NCBI GenBank assembly: GCA_903813345.2 | Contig: CAIIXF020000011.1 | Location: 11,692,842-11,756,841, forward strand | Length of the DNA stretch: 64,000 nucleotides | Source of the DNA: Owenia fusiformis | Lineage: Eukaryota; Annelida; Polychaeta; Sabellida; Oweniidae | Direction: 5' to 3' | Part shown: positions 55,823 to 64,000 of the stretch, piece after piece | Numbering within the stretch: the first letter of the stretch is position 1 | Layout of the letters: each line of letters starts with the position of its first letter | Position numbers and translations under genes: made by a program | The notes under the pieces: model-generated | What the model was told of the DNA's origin: nothing | The model's database searches: none | Seen by the model: the letters and a program-made list of their open reading frames with translations, nothing else

Positions 55823-56383
55823 CCCTATAAGTACAGTGTTCCAGAGACACGCAAGAACAGGATGGAATCACTCAAGCGTGGTATGGCGTAATGTTGCTAC
55901 ACGAAATGAGTAAAACTTAAAGAGTCCCCAAATTCTCATTCATTGAATTAATCGTATCCAAGGATTAAGGACACGGAACTTGAAGTGGGTGTTAGTTGGA
56001 CCTTACATCCGCAAACTCTTTTGAATGTACACATCCATTATGTATTGTACTCGGCAAAATGAAGAATATAATTCTTGTACTTACTAGCATGTACAGTTTA
56101 TCTGTAATTGAAACAAGAAGCTATGAATACTAAATGGACATTGTTTTTCACTATGACAATAACAATGGAGAGGCATGCGATTGTGTTACCTAACCAAAAT
56201 GAAACTGGATAATTTGGAAACATTTACGTATCATTCATTATACAATGGCCAAACCAATGGATAATAAATAAATGCCTACCCAGTTTATTCATGAATAATA
56301 ACGATAACATTAAAATTATAAAGTTAAAAAATTCTAAATTCGACCTGATAAATTAAAATTCCGTTGAAAAACTAAGTGCAAAA
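55823..56383. other. non-coding stretch upstream of a candidate first exon
   Basis: AT-rich. An in-frame stop at 56354 lies shortly before the ATG at 56384. No clear core promoter element is visible. Confidence 0.4.
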
Positions 56384-56628
56384 ATGGAAATGTATCGTAA
56401 ACTCTTGACGGAACGAGAAAAATGGGGACAGGCGAAAGACGCCGTCACTCAGAGGAATGCCAATGACATAACTACAGATGAGACGGATAATTTAGCGGAA
56501 CACACCCGAAAGAAGCCTGCTCAGCACATGTCATGGATAGAAACAGTTCGAGCCGTCCAGAGTGTAATGACAGTGCCCAGTCACCATTTTGACGCTGGGT
56601 ACGATTCTTTAAGGCTGATCGCTGCCAG
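56384..56628 (+). CDS. likely first coding exon, 81 codons, unknown protein
   Basis: AAAAATGG is a good start context, and an in-frame stop at 56354 makes this ATG the probable start. The 81 codons begin MEMYRKLLTEREKWGQAKDA, pass through a charged stretch (TTDETDNLAEHTRKK) and end HHFDAGYDSLRLIAA before GCCAG|GTAAAC, a good 5' splice site at 56629 (phase 2). Codon use is richer in G/C-ending codons than the flanks, and the composition is clearly protein-like. It is the best host exon in the window. I do not recognise the family; a downstream exon was not found before 64000. Confidence 0.6.
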
Positions 56629-59590
56629 GTAAACGACTATACCAATGAAACAAACGTGTCTTGTCAGTTGTTGAATTGGGTCAGAAATTGTGTCAAAATA
56701 TATTGCCTTGAAATATGCTCTCGTTTTCTGGAGTTTGCCTCAAATCTATTCCATTCGTATTCATTTAATGATTCGACGTCAAGTACATCTAAGCATTTCT
56801 AGTTTTTTTCAAGCATGTCAAATATTGAAATTGATATTATTAAAGCGATGAAAGCATCTTTTCACATTCTTATTTGGTAGTACTTAGAAATGCATAGCAT
56901 AGTGTAAAAGAAAATTGTGATATTCTCATATTGGAGCATGTAAAATGGTTACAACGCATGATGCAAACTTGTAAAAAATAGGATGTCGAGACATAACATT
57001 CCTGCAAGATGAATAAGTTCGACATGATGACGAAAGATTATTTTCGCGCAAAATGTGTCGAAATGGACTTTTCCGTGACGTAATTTTACTTAATTGCTAT
57101 TCAAATCATATACAGATACGAAGTAAATAGATAACTTTGGATCCCGGGCTTTGGATACACAAATTGAATAGTAACTTTACAATTCTAGAAAAACATTATT
57201 AAGTTTAGAATAAGAAAGGCCGCTAAGGTTAATAGTAGGAGAAAAATGTGAAGTGAAGCCATGGGGAAAATCAAGAGAGAATCTGTTATTCATGAGTTTA
57301 ATTAATCGTAGTATTACGTAGGAAGATTTTTACCAGGATGTATCACAATTCACCCCTTATCAAAAATCAAAAAATATATTATATATTTTGTAGTATCGAC
57401 AATTTTCCATCCGTGCCGTAAAATTGAAAATTGACATTATCATATCAAGCTCATTATACAATATCTCGATCTCAGCTCATATTTTCAAGAAAAATCAAAA
57501 GCTGAAAAGCAACCTTCTGTAATGCACTTGTTGAACAGTGAAATTTACATTGGAATTAAAATTAAATTGTATATAAAGATAATCCGATTCATTTTATACT
57601 CGTATATGTTTAGATATACGATTTGAGTTCAATATGATACATGAAAATTAGAATATTTAAGTTTTTGAACCCTTGTTATGAAAGTGGAAATTCGACCCGA
57701 AAGCCATGACTTTTTGAAGCTGCTGGTCAAGACATGTGCAACTCCTTAAATTTTTGATCAAATGTTGATCATGATGCGCTTTAGTGTGCAACGGAGTCAT
57801 GCCATGGACTAAACATCAATATGTATTTTAGGAATCTCCGGATCAGGGGTGATATGTTCCACGTTTCAGGCTATATATTTATATAATTGTTAAGTATAAA
57901 AGAAAGGATATTGGTTCCCTGGAGTCGGTGTGCCAGGATTTCCATCCATTACATAAAACATCCCGATAAGTAATCCTATAGTTGGTTAAAAATTATGTCC
58001 TTCCGTTCATTCTTTTTTTAACATTCCATTTGGAATCAATTTCGAAACAATAGTAATTCAATTGATAAATAAAGTGAATTAATTAGTTAGTTATAGTGGT
58101 CCCGTAGTGGTCCATATTCATTTACTTGTCGAGGGAGACCTTTACACAGTTGTCTTAACCATAACGTCTCTCTGGATAAAATAAAACAAATGGACAAAGG
58201 TGTAAAAATATTATAAAAAAGCATTGTTTTCTCAGGACTAAATGGTCCAAACGATTGCTTATATGGTGGACACCTGCAATTGAAAATCCGTCTGGACTTT
58301 GCAGTGGGACTAGGTACTGTTATGTAAGTAGACTTAGTTAGGATATATTATCCTGGTACATTCGTGCTTGAAAATATGTTTATTTTATATGGCCTTGCTT
58401 TTGTTAAACAAGTCAGTAGAAAGGAAAAGTGATAACCAAAAATGCAGCGTCCTTTGTTATATCATTTTCCGTTCAAATGGAGGTAGAGACTAATTTAAAT
58501 TTATATCACATTCGAATTCCAGTCCAGTAAATAAGTGTACTAATCAATTTTGGTTCAGCTGAAATTCTCAAACTCCCCAGTGATTTCGGTAAGATTTGCA
58601 ATTAAAACTAGCTACGGTATTATCGTTGGTTTAGTACAAGATCATCGCGTGCCTTAGTTCCGTATCGTTACTCCATCGAGTTGTGAACTGTTATCTTGGG
58701 TTGCCATATACCTTGATTTCCTCTCCAACTCTCATAAAATATCGTAACATGCTCATCAATTCACCGATTTAATTGGTTTATTTTATTTTTTATTTTATTA
58801 AGATATGTGAGTTAAAACGATGAAGTATCGCTGCTGCATACACTGGCACTTAAACTACAGGCTTTTGTTGTTATTAGCTGCTACAGTCTCATCAGCGCAC
58901 TTCCCATCTTCATTGCTTGTTTCGCCCCATTAAAGGTTGACGCATATCGTTTAGCAAATCGAACGCCTGTTTTTTGTGTTGCTCACCGTTTAGTATAAAA
59001 GGCACGATCCGGGATAAAACTCAAGGGTATACCAGGTTTGTATGAGGTCGTGGAATAAAACACCTCTGCCTGTTTTTGTAGCAATAGTATAGAATAGATC
59101 GTCATACATTTATAAAATAGAGATTTTTGTTTTGACAAATCAATTTCACATTTTATTGGGGAAGTTTAGGACCTTCTATTTGTGAGTAATAGGAGAATTT
59201 GACATCTAAACACCATCACGTATTAGCACACAACATGGCTTATAGAATGTCCTACAAATGAAGCAAAGCAGTTTGAATGAATACAAGGATTTATGTTGGC
59301 TGATGTACATGCATCCTTTGGATATTTCACTCTCTTGTTGACAGAAACATTGTAGAATATCATTTTATCTACAAGACGATTTCAATAAACTAGAATTTAC
59401 AAAACTCCCCTATTTCTTAAAAATGGACTGATCCAGCTGACTCGCCATATTGTTTTTGTCCGGGAAACTTGACGTAATCCTTTAAAGGCAAAGCACGTAC
59501 AAACTGTTATGGGTGGGGAAGCAGGGTGATATATTTATCTCTTTACAAGACATTACAATATATATCCCTTCAATCGCCCGAGGGCATTTA
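56629..59590. other. long non-coding stretch, probably intron
   Basis: Nearly 3 kb with no supported exon or repeat terminus. If the exon at 56384-56628 is real, this is the start of its first intron. Confidence 0.4.
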
Positions 59591-60479
59591 CAGTTCGTCC
59601 CAAAAAACGCAACAAGCAAAAACATTGAAAAACCACAAAACTAGTGATAATTACATCAATTTCATTTAATTTACCACAACGCCATGTGTCTCCTCTTTTC
59701 AATGGTATAAGGGAACATGGGGCAAAGCGGCCCTCTGGGGCAAAGTGGCCCATCGAAATATCCTTTGAACTGTAAAAAGATGGTTCTTCAAAAGTCACAT
59801 AATCGAATTTTGAAATATTTGCCACCTTCTCGACCGCCCATTTTTAACCAAGCAGCGTCTCGCTTTACGTAAGAGGTAATTCTACTTTTTACCCTCTTTT
59901 TGTAAATTACCCCTCCCACGAGAATCTTTAAAAAATCCGGCAACAATAGAATATCGTTTTGATTTAACATTTTACATAGAGTATGCATATTTATTCTTTA
60001 TTTGTAAAAATTTCGAGCTTCAGATATTAGGCAAATTAAAATGACGTATTTTTGAAAATTCACATGTCTTTGGGGCAAAACGGCCCACAAAGGTTATAAC
60101 ATACAAAAGTCTTATTGTACAAGAACAATTGATTGTCAAATATAACGATTTTAACATTTGGTTTGTACCTTATTTCCTTCCGACACATATCGAATGACTA
60201 GAATTATGGTATAGGGGTTAAGAATACTTTATCTGTCAACTCTTATCTCTGAGATAAGAGGTGTGTGGACGAGTCTTGTAATTGATTAATTTTGGATTGA
60301 GAACCCATGTAACAGAGGGTGGGCCGTTTTGCCCCGAGGGTGGGCCGTTTTGCCTCACCCATGGGCCGTTTTGCCCCACTCTCGACAATATTTTTGACCA
60401 TTTTGAAAATTGATGCAATCATCACTACAGTTTTGTGGTTTTACAATGATTTTTCTTGTTGCGTTTTTGGGACGCACTG
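59591..60479. mobile_element. TA-flanked TIR element, CAGTTCGTCCC ends
   Basis: Left CAGTTCGTCCCAAAAAACGC and right GCGTTTTTGGGACGCACTG are inverted repeats extending about 60 bp (through CAACAAG and AAACCACAAAACT). TA lies outside (59589-59590, 60480-60481), so Tc1/mariner-type. Inside, GGGGCAAAACGGCCCA words occur several times: about 59719-59752 and 60071 in one orientation, and three tandem copies at 60316-60380 in the other. Confidence 0.8.
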
Positions 60480-60572
60480 TAGGGTACATCGCTAAATAAC
60501 AATGGGCAATACTAGGAATAAACTATATGAATACTGTAGGTATTTGACTAAATAAAAAGTTGTGTGAAACAT

Positions 60573-60654
60573 ATTCAAAGAATTTAAACGTAAGACCATG
60601 GGCTTTCAACTAGCTAATTGAAAGCCCATGGTCTTACGTTTAAATTCTTTGAAT
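60573..60654. repeat. perfect 37-bp hairpin with 8-nt loop
   Basis: The arm 60573-60609 is an exact complement of 60618-60654; the loop is CTAGCTAA. The inner part contains ACCATGGGCTTTCAA, a word that recurs near 33550 and, diverged, near 30985-31015. It could be a young fold-back, a small-RNA precursor or an assembly fold-back artefact. Confidence 0.8.
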
Positions 60655-61231
60655 AAGACTCATGCATTGAGTTAGTTATGGGCGAATTAGTGCACGAGGT
60701 TCGTGTTTGCATTTTAAAATTATTTGAATAATCACCAACAACCATGAGTGTTTTTTAAATTCACATTATATTGTTTCCGAGGCCTTTATTCTTAAAACTT
60801 AAACGTACACAAGCACCTATTTGCCATGACAGAATGAAGAAAAAACAACACATACCATTCAAGATGGTTAGCCTAAATACTTCCTACAATATTGTGGCGA
60901 TTTGTTAGAACATCTTTGCGTTTTATTTTGTTAATTAATTAAATAATTCCTTTATGTTGTTCTTGCCAAAATAAGATTGATCGAGATACCATCTGCCAAC
61001 TGCTTATCCTTGACGCACAGATTGCATTTTAAAGGTGGATTTGGATTTCACGAACATTTTCTCTCTAACATTTGACGGCGAATTTTTGTTTTAAGGTAGT
61101 TGTATACCAATAGACCTAAAATAACGATGAAGTGTTTATATTTTTTATATTCGAACGGCCTTGAGATATGCTTCATAATAGAAAAAATTGATGTCACCGA
61201 CTTTGTTTTGATTCCCAGTGTTGATTGGATT
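60655..61231. other. non-coding stretch, nothing recognised
   Basis: No supported exon or repeat terminus. Confidence 0.4.
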
Positions 61232-61525
61232 TTGATTAGTTTTTGGGCATTCTGGGTAAATGTTAAGGTGGACATTTTGGATTTTCCGTCCTAAGTCTTG
61301 TCTGTGCGTTTCCAGATAAACCGTTCGACCTAGAATTGATTTCGAATTTTCAAGGATGTTTCCTTGTATAAAATTCTCTAAATGATTAGATTTTGGGCAT
61401 TCTGGATATATGTTAATTAAGGTGACCATTTCAGATTTTCCGTACTAAAATCTTGTCTGTAAAGTCTTGTCTATGTATTTCAAGGCAAATCGCTTGACAG
61501 ATTGATTTCAAATTTTATCTCAAAT
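61232..61525. repeat. diverged direct repeat, two units of ~150 bp
   Basis: GATTAGTTTTTGGGCATTCT, GTGGACATTTTGGATTTTCC and GATTTCGAATTTT in the first unit (about 61232-61355) match GATTAGATTTTGGGCATTCT, GTGACCATTTCAGATTTTCC and GATTTCAAATTTT in the second (about 61384-61520). Confidence 0.7.
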
Positions 61526-62095
61526 AGCACTTCGTTGTTATTTTGAGGATGCAAAATCTTTGAAAAACCATCTTATGATTTTCTGGAATTTGATATTTCA
61601 TGCCTATCTTTAAGAAAGGTTGGTTAATTTAGGGTAAATTATCCTAATACACTGTGGTAAAAAACAATGATTGAATTATGTTATACGTTGCTATCAATTA
61701 TATATGACCGTAGCTATAGTAACCCTTGTGACTCTCGTAAGACGCTTCTATTTTGTATGATGATTTATGGCACCAAATACTTGTGATGATGCACACAAAT
61801 TCTAATCAACCCAACCAAACAAATATGAGCCGTAATAGTGACAAGAGATTGATGCTTATAGTATTCATATAAATAGATGTGATAAAACGTTGTGCTTGGG
61901 AGCGTAAACAAGTTAGTTCTGACTTATACATGTATATTAAATATATAAATTAAATGATCAATCAATTTTAATGGAGATTATCATTTTGTAGCATGAAGTT
62001 GTATGACAATTATCTACGTGGCCCTATGCTTCATGTGCAGTTGTATATCGTACGAGATAAGATGTGTATGTTAGTATTCGAATGTTTATGTTTAA
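61526..62095. other. non-coding stretch, nothing recognised
   Basis: AT-rich unique sequence up to the start of the next fold-back. Confidence 0.4.
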
Positions 62096-63534
62096 AAGGA
62101 GCACGTAGGTTATCGCAAATAATTTCAAACGATTCTAACTTGAATTATGAATATTTTCTGATCATGAACATGGATGTATCTTTTAGATCCATTCATTTTC
62201 TTCAAGAAAAGTATATATAATGATAATTTAGTTAATCAGACCTAAGTGGTATTGAAGGGGCAATGGACCAATCAAGATACTTTTTCAAAAACGTTGACCT
62301 AATTTTCACCAAGAATGCAACCTTTTATTATATTGTTGAATTCATAATTAGAATGTGCTCTGAGACATGTTTGATTTCCTAAATGGAAAAGTTGATTGCT
62401 CAAGGGAATTTAAAGATACTTACACGTCGCACGAAACTGGGGACAATTAGCGTAACATTATGGCGTCAAAAACCAAGACAAAACAATGAGCTGCATAGGG
62501 CGCAAACAGCCTTACAACGTCAAAAACGACAAGCGTCACATTTTTGTCAAGTTTAGTCAACCTAAAAATAAAATACTTTATCCTTATCTAATCATCACAA
62601 AATTCACAGAGTAGCAAGATCTCGAGGACAATATTTCTAAAATGTTTTTGAATTTTGAAAAACGGTCAAGAAATCCACTTGGGGCGTTGGTAAAAATTGA
62701 TATGTATGGAATTTGTGGTAAAAAATCGATGCGTCACATTTTTTTCAAGTCTCGAAAACCAGCTCTTATTTTAATATTATTTGCAAAATAAACAAACTGA
62801 TTATTGTTTTGTAAATTTCGCCATTACAATATTGTGCTGTTAATTTTTCTTTCAAATCAGACTTAGATTAGAAGGTTAAATAAAGGTAAACTTATTGCTC
62901 GTCCCATTCGCCTTCAAAACTTACACAATTTTGAAAATTTTAAAAGCGTTCATATACGATGATTTGAGCGGGAGCCGTTAAGCAATTGTGACGTCATAAA
63001 TGAACATGTTCCATTGAATAAATTGTGAAATTTTAGTGGGATTTTGATCATTATTTCAAAAGTTATCCCAATTTCAACGAGCCCTATAAGCGTAATTAGC
63101 CCGTATTTCCCGAATTGTCCCCAGGTCCGTGCACGTCCTAACTGTATTTGGATGACCAAAATGAACTGAAACCAATGGATAGCATGAGCTTTTTCAATGG
63201 AGAAATAACATGGGGAACACTTATCTTAAAGCAATTAAGTTTTTCTTTCATGAACTATTTGATACATCAAAATTAAGAATAGTAATGCATTAAACATTGT
63301 GAAAAATGATTGCATTTTTGGTGAAAATGGGGTCAACATCTTTGAAAAAGTGTGTTAATGGGTTGATTGCTAGTTAAATATCTCCGAGTTTGTTTGACTT
63401 TATTATTACTACATATATAATATTCTTTGAGATAATGAATTGATCTAAAAGATAAACCTGTTTCCATTGTCATAAATAGTCATAATCCAAGATATAACCT
63501 TTTGAAATTGTTTGCGATAACCTACGTGCTCCTT
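62096..63534. mobile_element. 1.4-kb imperfect fold-back element
   Basis: AAAGGAGCACGTAGGTTATC at 62095 pairs with GATAACCTACGTGCTCCTTT ending at about 63535. Complementarity continues inward with mismatches through TATCTTTTAGATC, CTTTTTCAAA and CTGGGGACAATT toward a centre near 62815, so almost the whole element is an imperfect palindrome. No clear target duplication and no transposase. A 75-codon plus-strand frame at 61993-62220 that crosses its left edge is not credible. Confidence 0.75.
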
Positions 63535-64000
63535 TATATGTAATTATATACTGTACAAATTACAAGAAACATAAGAAACACAGAGATGAATTAGTTACTA
63601 CAACGGCCTTTATCTTAGATAATTTGATATAACAATGTCACTGTATTATAAATTATCCAAATGCGCTTTTTAAAATACAGAGAAATCATAACGTTATAGT
63701 TTACGTCAAAGCGTTGGGTATGGTGACGCCAGTACATATTTAACTCCACGGCCTGAAAATATATTCGCATCGCATGGACTAATTGCTGGGAATTTCTCTA
63801 ATACATTTTTCATAAATAGAAGTCTCCTTTATAAAGCTATTGACCTCATTGAGTAATGTGCAATATGTAATCGTAATCACCATTAGTGTAAATTATCACA
63901 TTAAAACTAATTGGTGTGATTCTATGAACGTCTAGATGCAGTAAGTCATGGGTGAAATGTGTCAAAGTGACTTGTCATTGCTCTTAGCGTAATTTTCCAT
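63535..64000. other. non-coding stretch, nothing recognised
   Basis: AT-rich end of the window without supported features. Confidence 0.4.

Overview
The window reads as AT-rich, gene-poor nuclear DNA from an animal, most likely a marine or other aquatic invertebrate; the species cannot be named from this sequence. There are no bacterial-style operons. The only long open frames belong to one retrotransposon. The rest is intron or intergenic DNA packed with short DNA transposons that have terminal inverted repeats (TIRs), fold-back elements, satellites and a few short exon-like stretches. Tc1/mariner remnants, a tyrosine-recombinase (YR) retroelement and metazoan-type splice signals support an animal genome.

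The best-defined object is a structurally complete Ngaro-type YR retrotransposon at 20005-25971. It has the split direct-repeat layout A1-ORFs-B1-A2-B2, a gag-like ORF, an RT/RNase H ORF and a tyrosine recombinase ORF. B1 and B2 (180 bp each) are identical by eye, and A1 and A2 differ mainly by a 26-bp tandem duplication in A1, so the insertion looks young. The gag and pol frames are the same frame split by one UGA, and pol has no in-frame AUG for about 800 nt. The recombinase frame also lacks an AUG before its conserved N-terminal part. Together they predict recoding, reinitiation or splicing.

Left part (1-20004): Tc1/mariner-type elements with TA duplications and transposase remnants (1139-1715, 5165-6153, 6260-6738, 7237-8111, 8209-9189, 18916-19474), other TIR elements (2253-2782, 12054-12538), 'GGATCCGCC' elements (4651-4883, 12612-12883), and large fold-backs (15727-17001 with a 5-bp duplication ATGTA; 18145-18578).

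Right part (25972-64000): a TTAA-flanked element, a second Tc1-like copy, a fold-back whose arms carry ACGCCGT arrays (30240-31460), tandem arrays (37017-37262, 38924-39268, 47286-48259), a nested pair of elements (39854-40664), a 2.3-kb CCTGTTACAC element with an ORF (40727-42987), a fold-back with nearly identical arms (48262-49117), a mariner relic (51116-51854), a repeat packed with nuclear-receptor half-sites (52413-53100), a 41-bp satellite of about 65 copies (53167-55822), a TA-flanked element (59591-60479) and a 1.4-kb fold-back (62096-63534).

Host genes are visible only as candidate exons. Four plus-strand segments run from an ATG to a consensus 5' splice site (10445-10581, 29013-29068, 32884-32915, 56384-56628), and all four end in phase 2. 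This fits alternative first exons of one large plus-strand gene, but no shared downstream exon lies in the window, so it remains a hypothesis.
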